A stretch of 64,000 nt of DNA, from NCBI GenBank assembly GCA_016788785.1, contig JAEUSM010000006.1, forward strand, positions 372,001 through 436,000. Direction: 5' to 3'. Below are positions 1 to 9,900 of the stretch, piece by piece; position 1 is the first letter of the stretch; each line of letters opens with the position of its first letter. Source of the DNA: Candidatus Kapaibacterium sp. (GTDB lineage: Bacteria; Bacteroidota; Ignavibacteria; Kapaibacteriales; JAEUSM01). Made by a program: the position numbers and the translations under genes. The notes below the pieces were generated by a model. It was not told the origin of the DNA and did not search any database. It was given only the letters and a program-made list of their open reading frames with translations.

Positions 1-1
1 T

Positions 2-310
2 TTGGGAGTTCGACCAACTCGAAATCTTATGGAAGGTACTAAATTCAATTACCCTCATCATTATGATTTGATTGATGAACTAAGTTTTTATATGAATGAT
101 CGTATCGGTGCTGCGAGAAAGTTTAATTTAGATTTTTATACAAAAGCTTTTGGAATTGAATCTCCAAAAACTAAAGAAGTGAATGGTTCAATGGTTACTG
201 AATTATTCTTTCAAGGTAAAATTGAAGAAATTGCTGATTACTGCCTAAAAGATATTCGTGCTACATGGGAATTGTTCCTAAAATGGCAAAAGTATTTACA
301 GTTTAACTAA
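2..310 (+). CDS. 3'-5' exonuclease, PolB/DnaQ-like (3' part of gene)
   Basis: The reading frame is already open at the left edge, so only the last 102 codons are present and the true start lies outside. The fragment matches the end of the predicted PolB-type 3'-5' exonuclease family (DNA_pol_B_exo2, RNase H fold). A DLIDELSFY segment lies near residues 22-30, and the Exo III signature Y-x3-D (YCLKD, about residue 79) followed by an Arg/Thr helix ends the domain. The family removes nucleotides from DNA or RNA 3' ends using two metal ions; the Exo I Asp-Glu pair is not in view. The gene ends at a strong hairpin shared with the convergent gene. The family call rests on the C-terminal motif alone. 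Confidence 0.7.
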   Translation: MGVRPTRNLMEGTKFNYPHHYDLIDELSFYMNDRIGAARKFNLDFYTKAFGIESPKTKEVNGSMVTELFFQGKIEEIADYCLKDIRATWELFLKWQKYLQFN

Positions 311-313
311 AAC

Positions 314-343
314 AAAAAAATCCTTCTTCGGAAGGATTTTTTT
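314..343. terminator. Bidirectional rho-independent terminator with TTCG tetraloop
   Basis: A perfect palindrome has seven A, then TCCTTC, loop TTCG, then GAAGGA and seven T. The UUCG loop closed by C-G is an exceptionally stable RNA tetraloop. Since the stem is flanked by A and T runs it can terminate transcription both ways. It lies between two convergent genes, and the stop codon of the minus-strand gene (342-344) overlaps its T run. Confidence 0.9.
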
Positions 344-1079
344 ATGTCGATAACCCACTATTTTTTGCTTCAATGTCTCGAAGTTCAGAATAATTTTTCT
401 TCCAATCGATCGAACCATGCGTTTCCCAAGCAACAATAGGAATATGATTTTTTTCCGCTAATTGACGTAATAACCTTTTTTCACACTCTATACTTCTGTG
501 AAATTGAAATGGATTTCTAAACTTTTCATCATGTAATTGTGGATACATCGAATCGTTTTTCTGAATTAATAGTTCTAATTCTTTACCTCTTTGAAACATT
601 CTCTGTAAAAATGGCAATGAAAATGGTAAAATTTCTTTTCGATGTTCACTATCATTTCGAACCCATTTAGCCCAGTCAAATCCATATGAAAAATCATGCA
701 AATACTGAAAACGTATGGATGAACATTTTCCAAACAATTCCAAAAGTGAAATATAGGTATGAACATATTCGGAAAGAAACATTTCTTGTTCATTGCTTGG
801 AAACTGACAAATTTGTTCCAATAAGTAAATCAAAATATAATCCTTATCCCAAAAGATATTGTTGGGAAAATGTAATAATTCCTTTTTGACAAGTATTGTT
901 ATCGAATCTATGAATAGATGTAGTTGCACTGTTTGAATTTTCTGAAAATATTCAAATTGTTCTTCAAAGGAAGTACAAATATTCTTAAGGGGATTCAAAG
1001 TAAGAACATCTCCTCCACAATGATAGTGCATCATTGTATCCAAAGCACGAATCTTCGGGTGAATTTGTACAAAACTCAT
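342..1079 (-). CDS. Conserved-looking hypothetical protein, third gene of der-UbiA operon
   Basis: The product has 245 residues. I do not recognise the family. The ATG at 1079 is preferred over an upstream one at 1136 because it overlaps the UbiA stop codon as ATGA, the usual sign of translational coupling. There is no signal peptide and no membrane helix. The protein is rich in aromatic residues and His, with a HYHCGGD segment near residue 17, a YGFDWAKW segment in the middle and an FRNPFQFHRS segment towards the C-terminus. Such conserved-looking clusters would suit a metal- or cofactor-binding enzyme, but that is speculation. Coupling to a UbiA prenyltransferase suggests a step in quinone or other prenyl-lipid metabolism, again by context only. 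Confidence 0.75.
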   Translation of the reverse strand: MSFVQIHPKIRALDTMMHYHCGGDVLTLNPLKNICTSFEEQFEYFQKIQTVQLHLFIDSITILVKKELLHFPNNIFWDKDYILIYLLEQICQFPSNEQEMFLSEYVHTYISLLELFGKCSSIRFQYLHDFSYGFDWAKWVRNDSEHRKEILPFSLPFLQRMFQRGKELELLIQKNDSMYPQLHDEKFRNPFQFHRSIECEKRLLRQLAEKNHIPIVAWETHGSIDWKKNYSELRDIEAKNSGLST

Positions 1080-2017
1080 GAGTTGTATATACTTACGATT
1101 GTAATCACTATTGAAACAAAAAGAAGTGTGTACCAAATACCTTTGTGGAGAAAGTTTTTCAATATGGCAATTTCTGCAAATGTATTTGTTTGAACATTCT
1201 CTGCAATTCCGAACATTTTTGTTACGAGAAAAATTCCAAATAGACCCAAAAAAGAACCAGATACTGTTGTAATAGTATTTTCCTGAGTTAGTAAAACAGC
1301 CGTAAGCATTCCCATTCCAAGTGAAAATGAAGTAATAAGGAGCAATGTTGCTTTTTTTGAACCAATTAAAGCTACTAATGTTCTTTTTCCGCCTATTTTA
1401 TCACTTGATTCATCTGAAAGTCCACTTGCAATAGCAGATGATAACGACAAAAAAAAGCTTGGTATCAACCAAATAAAATCGTGTTTAGATAATGTAGTGC
1501 CGAACAATTGAAAAATCGTGAACGGAATAACTATTGATATACCCATCGCTTCTAACAGCTCTCCACCACCACGATAATTCAATCGAAATGGACGTAAAGA
1601 ATACATCCAAAATGTCGCAATTGATAGTAAAATCCCAGAAAGTGAAATAGCATAAAAATACAAGTATGCTATTATACCAACAAACAAAACGAGTGCTAAC
1701 GAAAGTATACCTGTACCTAAGACTTGATTTTCGGTAAGAATACCATCAGGAATTGTTTTTGGAGAACAATGTTCAGGAAACATTGCACGTTTGATTCTAT
1801 CGACTTCTACATCAGCATAGTCATTCAAAAGGACTATATATACTACCAAGAAGAAAATATATAACAGACCTAAAATTATACTTGAGACAGGTAGAAACTC
1901 AGTCGTATGATATAGTAACGAAACAGAAAACACATAGGGAACAAGTACTTTTGGCCAACTTCCCAATTTTAGTGAATAAACTACTTTTTTAAACAATGAT
2001 TCCGAAACATTGCTCAC
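1076..2017 (-). CDS. UbiA-family prenyltransferase
   Basis: An integral membrane protein of 313 residues with about eight or nine hydrophobic helices. The first Asp-rich motif NDYADVEVD (residues 65-73) followed by Arg is the NDxxDxxxD signature that binds the Mg2+-diphosphate of the prenyl donor. A second acidic motif, SDESSDKIGGKRT, lies near residues 200-213. The family attaches polyprenyl chains to aromatic or other acceptors (quinones, chlorophyllide, haem, geranylgeranylglycerol phosphate). The sequence alone does not show which acceptor is used. It begins 3 bp after der ends and overlaps the following hypothetical gene by 4 bp, so the three genes are likely one transcript. Confidence 0.9.
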   Translation of the reverse strand: MSNVSESLFKKVVYSLKLGSWPKVLVPYVFSVSLLYHTTEFLPVSSIILGLLYIFFLVVYIVLLNDYADVEVDRIKRAMFPEHCSPKTIPDGILTENQVLGTGILSLALVLFVGIIAYLYFYAISLSGILLSIATFWMYSLRPFRLNYRGGGELLEAMGISIVIPFTIFQLFGTTLSKHDFIWLIPSFFLSLSSAIASGLSDESSDKIGGKRTLVALIGSKKATLLLITSFSLGMGMLTAVLLTQENTITTVSGSFLGLFGIFLVTKMFGIAENVQTNTFAEIAILKNFLHKGIWYTLLFVSIVITIVSIYNS

Positions 2018-2020
2018 AAA

Positions 2021-3340
2021 TTAGTCTCTTTCTTTATTCTTTTTTCTAAAAATGAAGGAGATTGGAACACCAACTAAATCAAATTCTTTTCGTAAACTTC
2101 GTTCTATAAATCGTTTGTAAGAGTCAGGAATGTCTTCCGGATAATTACAGAAGAACGCAAAAACGGGTGGTTCTGATTTTACTTGCGTTACAAAGTTAAT
2201 TCGCAAATCTCTACCACGAACTGCTGGTGGAGGTGTATTATCTAAATGTTGCAATAGTTTCTCGTTTAACGTGGCAGTTCGAATTCTCGTAGCACGTTTT
2301 TCTTGTATTTCTTTCGACATTTCGATTAACTTCGTCGTACGCTGTTTTGTAACTGCAGAAATGAAAACGACAGGTGCATAATCGTATGTTCGTAACTCTT
2401 CGTAAATTTTATCTCGGAAATTTTCAGCTGTTTTTTCGTCTTTTTCAATCAAATCCCATTTGTTAACAGCGATTATGATTCCTTTACGTGCATCGATAAC
2501 TTGCGTGATTATTCTTTTATCTTGATGTTCCAAACCACGCTCTGCATCTAAAACGACAATAACAACATCACTTCGCTCAATTGCTCTTGTCGTACGAATA
2601 GTAGAATAATATTCTACTGTCTCAACAACATGCGATTTTCTTCGTAATCCTGCCGTATCTATAAGAATAATCTCTTCACCATAGTATTTTACCACAGAAT
2701 CAGTAGAATCACGTGTCGTACCAGGAATGTCTGTTACAATTGCACGATTTTTACCCAAAAGCACATTTGTAAGACTTGATTTACCAACATTTGGTCTTCC
2801 GACAAGTGCTATTTTCAAACGCTCATCTTCAACTTCTTCCGTTCCATCGAATGTTTCTGTCGCATGATCTAAAAAATCACCAGTATTTCTGCCAGATAGT
2901 GCAGAAATGGCAAAAACATTTTCAAACCCCAATTCATAAAACTCATATGATAACTCATCTAATTTTGAATTGTCACATTTGTTTATCACAACTGTAATGG
3001 GTTTTGTACTTCTACGAAGGATGTGTGCAATTTCTTTATCAGTTTCTGTAATACCGTCACGAGCATCACAAACAAAAATAATTGCATCTGCTTCTTCAAC
3101 AGCCAAAAAAGCTTGTTCTTTGATAACAACATCAAATACTTCTTCTGAATTGGGAACAATACCTCCAGTATCTATAAGCATAAAGTGTTTTCCTGCCCAT
3201 TCTGCCTTCGCATAGTGGCGATCTCGCGTCACACCAGGTTGCGATTCAACGATTGCCTCTCGTCTTTCTATGATTCGATTAAACAAGGTTGATTTACCAA
3301 CGTTCGGTCTTCCGACAATTGCAATAAGATGTAAAGACAT
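2021..3340 (-). CDS. der: Ribosome-assembly GTPase Der (EngA)
   Basis: Two tandem Era-like GTPase domains are followed by a KH-like domain, the layout unique to Der, which acts in 50S ribosomal subunit maturation. In domain 1, G1 is GRPNVGKST (residues 9-17), G3 is DTGG and G4 is NKCD. In domain 2, G1 is GRPNVGKSS, G3 is DTAGL and G4 is NKWD. The basic tail ends FRKKNKERD. I chose the ATG at 3340 (439 residues), which puts the first P-loop at the usual distance from the N-terminus; an in-frame ATG at 3382 would add 14 residues not typical of the family. Head of the der-UbiA-hypothetical operon. Confidence 0.97.
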   Translation of the reverse strand: MSLHLIAIVGRPNVGKSTLFNRIIERREAIVESQPGVTRDRHYAKAEWAGKHFMLIDTGGIVPNSEEVFDVVIKEQAFLAVEEADAIIFVCDARDGITETDKEIAHILRRSTKPITVVINKCDNSKLDELSYEFYELGFENVFAISALSGRNTGDFLDHATETFDGTEEVEDERLKIALVGRPNVGKSSLTNVLLGKNRAIVTDIPGTTRDSTDSVVKYYGEEIILIDTAGLRRKSHVVETVEYYSTIRTTRAIERSDVVIVVLDAERGLEHQDKRIITQVIDARKGIIIAVNKWDLIEKDEKTAENFRDKIYEELRTYDYAPVVFISAVTKQRTTKLIEMSKEIQEKRATRIRTATLNEKLLQHLDNTPPPAVRGRDLRINFVTQVKSEPPVFAFFCNYPEDIPDSYKRFIERSLRKEFDLVGVPISFIFRKKNKERD

Positions 3341-3438
3341 ATCGTTTCGTCTAAGTAAGTATTCGGTTGTAAAAATAGGCACAATCTATGATTGTGTATT
3401 TATATATGTAAGTTTTTAACAGTAATTTTGTTAATGGT

Positions 3439-4230
3439 ATGCTACGACGTATAACCCTCGGCATTGTGGTACTTTTCACGACTTTAAACGTATTTAGTCA
3501 AAATAATTACGATCGTTCCGTTAAAAACGAAGCTTTTGGTTTCAGTGAACGATTGAATTATGACATCAAATATAAATTCATCAAAGCTGGTGAGGCGTCA
3601 TTTATTGTTGGTTCGAAACCAGTTTTAATGAATAACGGAAAAAACAAATGTTATGACATTCGATTTGAAGTCAATTCCTTAAAAAGTTTAGAATTTTTGT
3701 ACAAAGTTCAAGATATGTATAAAACACTTTTGGACATTGACGGTATTTACCCTTGGTTTTTCCAACAACGTATTCGAGAAGGTAATTACAAAAAAGATTA
3801 TAAGGCAACATTTGATGTACCGAATCTTAAAGCACTGACTACTGATGGAAATTTCGATATTCCATTGCACGTGCATGATATTGTCTCTGCATTTTATTAT
3901 ATTCGTACACAAGATTTATCTTCAAAAAAACGCGGTGATGTCATTAAACTCAAAAACTTTTTTGATAAAAAAACACACGATTTGGGTGTCAAAATACTCG
4001 GAAAACAAACCATCGAAACAGAAGCAGGATCATTCAACTGCGTTGTAATCGAACCAATGATAAAAGAAGGTGGTCTTTTTAAAAGCGATGGCAAAATACT
4101 TATGTGGATGTCCGACGACGACCGAAAAATCCCTGTAAAAGTAAGTACGAGAATTCCCATCGGTGCAATTGACGCTGAACTAACTTCCTACTCTGGTTTA
4201 CGAGGACCCCTCACTAGCAAAATAAAATAA
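3439..4230 (+). CDS. DUF3108 exported protein
   Basis: The product has 263 residues. An N-terminal hydrophobic stretch ending VFSQ (about residues 1-21) is a signal peptide. The mature part opens with FSERLNYDIKYKFIKAGEA, the characteristic start of the DUF3108 family, and ends with the family's acid/basic MWMSDDDRKIPVKV stretch. DUF3108 proteins are beta-rich envelope proteins of unknown role in Gram-negative bacteria. It is divergent from der, with about 100 bp between the two starts. No neighbour suggests a function. Confidence 0.85.
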   Translation: MLRRITLGIVVLFTTLNVFSQNNYDRSVKNEAFGFSERLNYDIKYKFIKAGEASFIVGSKPVLMNNGKNKCYDIRFEVNSLKSLEFLYKVQDMYKTLLDIDGIYPWFFQQRIREGNYKKDYKATFDVPNLKALTTDGNFDIPLHVHDIVSAFYYIRTQDLSSKKRGDVIKLKNFFDKKTHDLGVKILGKQTIETEAGSFNCVVIEPMIKEGGLFKSDGKILMWMSDDDRKIPVKVSTRIPIGAIDAELTSYSGLRGPLTSKIK

Positions 4231-4258
4231 ATACAGCAAATTTACCAACAACATCAAA

Positions 4259-4302
4259 CTCCCCACCTAAATTAGGAGGGGTGCCACAAAGTGGCGGGGT
4301 GG
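4259..4302. repeat. Double-hairpin intergenic repeat, GC-rich
   Basis: This GC-rich stretch in an AT-rich gap contains two adjacent inverted repeats: CCCCACCTAA/TTAGGAGGGG (one mismatch) and GCCAC-AAA-GTGGC, followed by GGGGTGG. The design resembles short dispersed intergenic repeats seen in many bacterial genomes, but only one copy is visible here. It lies 3' of the DUF3108 gene and could form a terminator-like RNA, although no T run follows. Confidence 0.55.
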
Positions 4303-4361
4303 TATGGCTTCCTGACTACAGAGTGGTCATATATTTATAGAACAAATTCCCAAAAAATCAA

Positions 4362-4388
4362 CTCCCTCTCCCCTTGAGGTAGAGGGAG
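4362..4388. repeat. Imperfect hairpin, CTCCCTCTCC / GGTAGAGGGAG
   Basis: A GC-rich inverted repeat with a short CCTTGA-type loop lies in the 177-bp gap between the convergent DUF3108 and Kef antiporter genes, about 60 bp from the double hairpin. On the minus strand it lies just downstream of the Kef stop codon and may help end that transcript. The rest of the gap shows nothing recognisable. Confidence 0.45.
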
Positions 4389-4407
4389 ATTTGTTCTTTA
4401 TGGGTTG

Positions 4408-6285
4408 TTATCTTTGTTTTGGTTGGGCGTTTTTGATGAGGGGTTCGGAGTCCCAAGCATTATCGTGTTGTGTGAGAGTGAAATGAAGGTCTTCCGAAAG
4501 TAGTTTTTCTTGGAGTTCAATTTGTTCACGTACACTTAATATGTATTGTTTGGTATCGTGGCGGTCTTTCGCTAATTTTTTCATTGCTGCTTCATCAAAT
4601 GTGATGAAGTCTTGCCCTTTTCGTTCTGCAGTATAAGCTCTCATACCCAGTTTTGCGAGTACATCAACTGCCAAATGGACAGCAGTATACAACGTTTCTC
4701 TGTAAATGGATTCTATACCCATATCTAAAAGTTCATAAGCATCATATCTGTTTTTAGCTCTGGCGATAATTTCCAGATGTGGGAAGTGTTTTTTTACTAA
4801 GGTAATAATCTGTTGATTCACACTTGGCGGATCAACTGTTGCTATAAGGTATTTTGCTTTTTCTGCACCTGCTGCAAACAGCAAATCTACATCCGTTCCA
4901 TCACCAAAATAGACGTTGAATCCCATTTTTCTTAGCATTGTAACCCTATCTGGGTCACTGTCTAAAATTGTTGCAGAAATTCCATTAGCACGTAAAAACC
5001 GACCGATGGTACTACCGAAATGCCCAAAACCAATTAAAATGACATCATGTTTTGAGTGAATTTCATCTGGCTTTTGTTTAGGTATTTCGACGTTTTTTAA
5101 CGTAAACTTCTGTACAATTTCATATACAACCAATAGCATTGGAGTTATAACCATACTAATTGCAGTTACTGCCATTAATAAGTCAAATGTAGTTTTATCA
5201 ACAATGTGTAACGTTGTGGAAAAATTTAGCAAAACAAAGGCAAATTCACCAACTTGCGAAAGTAATAACGCAGTCAAAATGTTGTTTTTAAATGTCATTT
5301 TGAATAGCTTTCCAATAGCAAATAAGACTATACCTTTGACTATCATTACTCCTAAAACAATTGATATAACTTCTACAGGTTTTGAGCCAATAATTCCGAA
5401 ATTGATAGTAGAACCAACAGCAATAAAAAACAACCCTAATAATAATCCTTTGAATGGTTCAATAGTTGATTCTAAAGAGTGACGATATTCAGTAGTTGCA
5501 AGAACAATTCCCGCTAAAAAGGCACCCAGTGCAGGTGAAAGTCCAACTAAAGTCATTGCATACGAAACACCGATGACAATTGTTAGTGCAGCTGCAACAA
5601 AGACTTCTTTTAAGTTTACTTTGACAATTAAGTTAAGCATTGGAGTTACTACAAAACGAGTTACAGCATAAACCAATCCGATAACACCAAACACAACAAA
5701 TGTTTGAGCATATCCTGGTAAGCCACTAATTAGGGTGTGATTAGTAGTGGGAGGTGCAACACCTGGGATAGCCAATAATGGCAAAACAGCCAAAATTGGT
5801 ATCACCATAATATCTTGAAAAATGAGAATTGAAAAAGAAGCTTGACCGGGAATAGTATTTGAAATACCTTTCTCTTTGAGGGTTTGAAGGATAATCGCAG
5901 TTGAAGATAAAGCCATAGATAATGAAACCGTAATAGAAACATTTACTGACCAATTGAAAAAATAGAGAAAACACAAGAATAGTAAAAGTGAAGTACCAAA
6001 CACTTGTAAGGAACCAAATCCTAATATCGCTTTCCGTAATCCCCAAAACTCTTTAGGATCTAATTCTAATCCAATAATGAATAGTAACATTACTACCCCA
6101 AATTCCGAAGCATGAAGAATATCTTCACCCTCAGCACCTATGAACCCTAAGACAAATGGTCCTAAAATAATCCCTGCAATTAGGTATCCTAATACAGAAC
6201 CCATTCCTAATTTTTTTGCAATTGGAACACAAAGTACAGCTGCTATTAAAAAAACTAATGCTTGAAATAGAAAAGAATGTTCCAT
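4408..6285 (-). CDS. Kef-type K+/H+ antiporter with RCK (TrkA-N) domain
   Basis: The product has 625 residues. Roughly the first 390 form the CPA2 Na+/H+-exchanger fold, with about twelve hydrophobic helices and the GYLIAGIILGP stretch typical of the first helices. A TrkA-N Rossmann domain follows, with nucleotide-binding motif GFGHFG near residue 418 and an acidic residue (ILDSD) after the second strand, so NAD(H)-type binding is likely. KefB/KefC proteins export K+ in exchange for H+ to acidify the cytoplasm against electrophiles. The C-terminal tail of about 90 residues is charged. The flavoprotein gene 9 bp upstream matches the KefF/KefG ancillary subunits, supporting this call. Confidence 0.93.
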   Translation of the reverse strand: MEHSFLFQALVFLIAAVLCVPIAKKLGMGSVLGYLIAGIILGPFVLGFIGAEGEDILHASEFGVVMLLFIIGLELDPKEFWGLRKAILGFGSLQVFGTSLLLFLCFLYFFNWSVNVSITVSLSMALSSTAIILQTLKEKGISNTIPGQASFSILIFQDIMVIPILAVLPLLAIPGVAPPTTNHTLISGLPGYAQTFVVFGVIGLVYAVTRFVVTPMLNLIVKVNLKEVFVAAALTIVIGVSYAMTLVGLSPALGAFLAGIVLATTEYRHSLESTIEPFKGLLLGLFFIAVGSTINFGIIGSKPVEVISIVLGVMIVKGIVLFAIGKLFKMTFKNNILTALLLSQVGEFAFVLLNFSTTLHIVDKTTFDLLMAVTAISMVITPMLLVVYEIVQKFTLKNVEIPKQKPDEIHSKHDVILIGFGHFGSTIGRFLRANGISATILDSDPDRVTMLRKMGFNVYFGDGTDVDLLFAAGAEKAKYLIATVDPPSVNQQIITLVKKHFPHLEIIARAKNRYDAYELLDMGIESIYRETLYTAVHLAVDVLAKLGMRAYTAERKGQDFITFDEAAMKKLAKDRHDTKQYILSVREQIELQEKLLSEDLHFTLTQHDNAWDSEPLIKNAQPKQR

Positions 6286-6294
6286 AGTACTGAC

Positions 6295-6891
6295 TTAAAT
6301 GCTTTTGAGTAATTCGTTTAACAATGTAACGTTCGTAAAATCTGATGAAGTATTGATATCGTCATTTTGTAACATTTTGAGAATTTGTTGGTACTGAAGA
6401 CCTATATCTTGAAGTTTAGTCTCTATAAGTCTATGAGAACCTTGAATTGCAAATGGAGGTAGATAGGTAAGTTTACAAAGTTTTGCTGTTTGTTTGAATG
6501 GCAAGAAAAACTCTAATAACGTATGTTGATGTGATCCTTCCTTAGTATAAGCAGTTGTACTTCCACCAGTTGAAACAACATTACACATCAGTTTGCCTTC
6601 CAATTTATTCCCACCTACTCCATATGCCCATCCATACGACAATACCAAATCAATCCATTGTTTAATTATTGGAGGACATGAATACCAATAAACAGGATGT
6701 TGTAATATTACCACATCATGCTCAAGCAATAATTGTTGTTGATGTGCAACATTGATGTTAAAATTAGGGTATTGTTCGTACAAATCCTGAATAGTAATGT
6801 TCTCTAGACTTGAAGCTGCTTCGATAAGTGAGGAGTGAACTTTTGAATTTTCAAATCTTGGATGACCGAAAATAATAAGTATTTTTTTCAT
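6295..6891 (-). CDS. KefF/KefG-type NAD(P)H oxidoreductase (flavodoxin-like)
   Basis: The product has 198 residues and a flavodoxin-like quinone reductase fold. The N-terminal KKILIIFGHP strand-loop binds FMN/FAD phosphate. HPVYWYSCPPIIKQWIDLVLSYGWAYG (about residues 85-110) is the flavin-contacting segment conserved in KefF/KefG and in NAD(P)H:quinone oxidoreductases. These proteins bind the antiporter, raise its activity and reduce quinone electrophiles. It is the first gene of a two-gene operon with the Kef antiporter. The gene divergent from it starts at 6981. Confidence 0.92.
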   Translation of the reverse strand: MKKILIIFGHPRFENSKVHSSLIEAASSLENITIQDLYEQYPNFNINVAHQQQLLLEHDVVILQHPVYWYSCPPIIKQWIDLVLSYGWAYGVGGNKLEGKLMCNVVSTGGSTTAYTKEGSHQHTLLEFFLPFKQTAKLCKLTYLPPFAIQGSHRLIETKLQDIGLQYQQILKMLQNDDINTSSDFTNVTLLNELLKSI

Positions 6892-6920
6892 AGATTGTTT
6901 GTTTGTTGTACATCAAATTT

Positions 6921-6941
6921 GACGGTTAACTTTTTACCGTC
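6921..6941. promoter_or_regulatory. Inverted repeat in divergent promoter region
   Basis: GACGGT-N9-ACCGTC is a 6-bp perfect inverted repeat with a 9-bp AT-rich spacer. It sits in the 89-bp gap between the kef operon (minus) and the VWA-protein operon (plus), a place where an operator would control one or both. The arms are short, so chance is possible. Confidence 0.3.
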
Positions 6942-6980
6942 GTGTGTAAATATCTATTTGCATATTCCGTTTATGAAAGT

Positions 6981-9900
6981 ATGATTACAAAATCCCAATT
7001 TTTTATTATATCTTCTTTACTGTTTTGTGTTGTCTTTACAACACAATGCTTTTCACAATCTTTTTCACTTTTTAGTATTGATACAACCAATTATCCTGTT
7101 CTACGTGCGAAATTTTTGAATGTAACAGCTGAAGGTTTTTTGTCAAACATACCTGAAACATCCTTACAACTAAAAGAAAATTCAGCACCAAGAACTATAC
7201 TTTCCGTTAATTGTCCAATACAAAATCCTCCAAAAACTCTCTCAGCAGTTTTGGCTGTAGATGTTAGTGCATCGATGGGATTTGGTCCTCTAAACGCAAC
7301 AAATATGGTTTTTGCAAAAGCAGCTGCGAATGCATGGATAAATACTTTATTTGTTGGAAATAGCGAGATGGCTCTTACCTCGTTTGATCAGTTTTCTTAT
7401 CTACTTCAAGACTTTACCAAAGACAAAACGAAGTTAAAAAACGCACTTGTTTCGCTTGTGCCTCAAGGGCAAACTGATTTCAATAATGCGTTTCTAACCG
7501 TACCCACGGGAGCAATATCCATTGCAAAAAACGGTAAAAACAAGCGAATAATTCTCTTTGTAACAGATGGAGATGCACCGGATACTGATATTCAAACAAT
7601 TATTAACGAAGCACAGAATAATTCAATTACAGTATATGCTATTAGTATAGGTAGAGATTGTCCACAATCTTTGAAAGATATTTCTCTATCAACAGGTGGT
7701 TTGTGGTTTGAAGATGTACAATCATCTTTACGTGCAGAACAAATATTTTTTGAAATTTTTTCTAAAGAAAGTCAAGTTTCACCTTGTGAAATCACATGGG
7801 AATCACTTAATCAATGTAAAGCAGAAACTATCATAGTATCGTTAGAAAATACAGAAAATAATACCGTCGCACAATTACCCTATACTATTCCACAACGAAA
7901 AAAGGGAACTATTCAAGCCTATCCTGCATCGGTTGCATTTTCAGATTTGCCACTCTTTGTTCCAAAAGATACAACAATTTATTTACGTGCAAATGGTGCA
8001 AATACAACCATTAGTTCAATAACTTCTTCAAACCCTCGATTTTCGGTAACTCCAACAAGTGGTGTAATTTTAGAAAATGATTCTATTCCTGTTGTCATTC
8101 GTTATACACCAACGGATAGTTCATATCAGTGGAGTGAATTTACTATAGAACATTCATTTTGTACAGCAAGCTTTTATTCGAGTGCTCGATATAGCAATGC
8201 TCAGTTTTTTCCAGTTGTTCAACTACTTGCTCCTAATGGTGGAGAGACGTATTTAAGTGGAAGTGATACGCTAATACGTTGGGACGGTATTGCTCCTTCT
8301 GATACCGTTCAGTTGGAATATAGTAATAACAATGGAAAAAGCTGGAATTTGATTGAATCAGCAGTTACAGGAGGTTCCTATCGATGGAAATTACCTAATC
8401 AAATTGGTAATAATTTTTTAGTCAAGGTTTCTTTGACTGGTAAAAACGATATTCTAACCGATGGATGGGCAAAACGAAGTGGAAGTTTTTTTGAAGAAAT
8501 CGGTTATTCGCTTTGCACTGCTTCAGATGGTTCAATTCTTTCCACCGGTTCATTTCAAGGTTTGTCAAGTTTTGGTTCAACAACAATTCAACTAACTTCT
8601 CAAGGTGCTGAGGACATATTCGTTCTCAAAATCCGTCAGGATGGTTCCCCTGAATGGGCAAAAGGAATAGGAGGAATTGGAAAAGATGTTGGCAGAAAAA
8701 TTCTTACTTTATCAGATAATAGCTTTGTCGTTATTGGTACTTTTCATAATCTAATAACATTTGAACAAGGAAATCAGAATCAAAAAACACTTACTTCCAA
8801 TGGAGGTTCAGACATATTCATTGCCAGATATTTGGCTGATGGTACATTTGTCTCTGCATTCAGTGAAGGTGGAGTGGGTAACGATATTGTTAATGATGCA
8901 ACGAGAAATCAACTTGACGAAATTCTTATTACTGGTACATTTACACAAAGTATCAATTTTGGTAATTTTCAAGTATCTTCATCTGGCTTGAGTGATGTTT
9001 TTGTAGCTTCAATTACTCCTCAAGGTTTAATTCAATGGGCGACATCCTTTGGAGGAAGCAATAACGATGAAGGAACTGGAATTGGAGTTAGTACAGATGG
9101 GAGTATTTATGTTGCTGCTACTGTAAAAGGTTCGTTTCCAATTGGTTCATTTCCCATAATTAGTACAGGATTTGACGGTAATATTGCTTTAGTAAAATAC
9201 AACTCCACAAAATCTATTGAATGGGTAGAACAAATTGGAGGAATCTTTGAAGAAACAGCAAACGCTTTAGAAGTAGATGCAAACAACGATATCCTGCTTT
9301 CAGGTACATTTATAGGAACATTCAACCTCCAAAATACTTTCTTCACATCAAATGGACTTGAAGATGCTTTGCTCTTGAAATTTGACAGAAACAAAACCTT
9401 ACTTTGGGGAACAAGTTTTGGTGGAGTAAGTTTTGATAAAATTCGTTCGGTGTATACTGACAATTCAGCTTCTGTCTATTTGGCTGGGTTTGTGGAAAAG
9501 CTTTCTTCCATTGGTAATTCCGAACTTGTTAATTATGGATCTAAAGATGTACTTATTGCCAAATATTCGTCTACTGGAGTCAATGAGTGGGCTATTACTG
9601 CTGGTGGGAATGTAGTTGACGAAGGATATGATGTTTTTGTAGATAACAATGGAAGTGTTTTTTCAACAGGATTTTTCAACTCCAATGCAAGATTTGGAAT
9701 CTTCCCTTTGAACACTTCCAGTGGATTTAATGAGATTTTTCATTGGAAAATCCCAACAATAAGACGAAAATCCTTTGATATTTCCGATACAACTTTTTCA
9801 CTGATTCGTGTTCAACCAATTGCTGACTCTTTAGATTTTGGTGAAGTATTATTACAAACTTCCAAAGATTCAGTATTTCAACAATCATTACGAAATAGCA

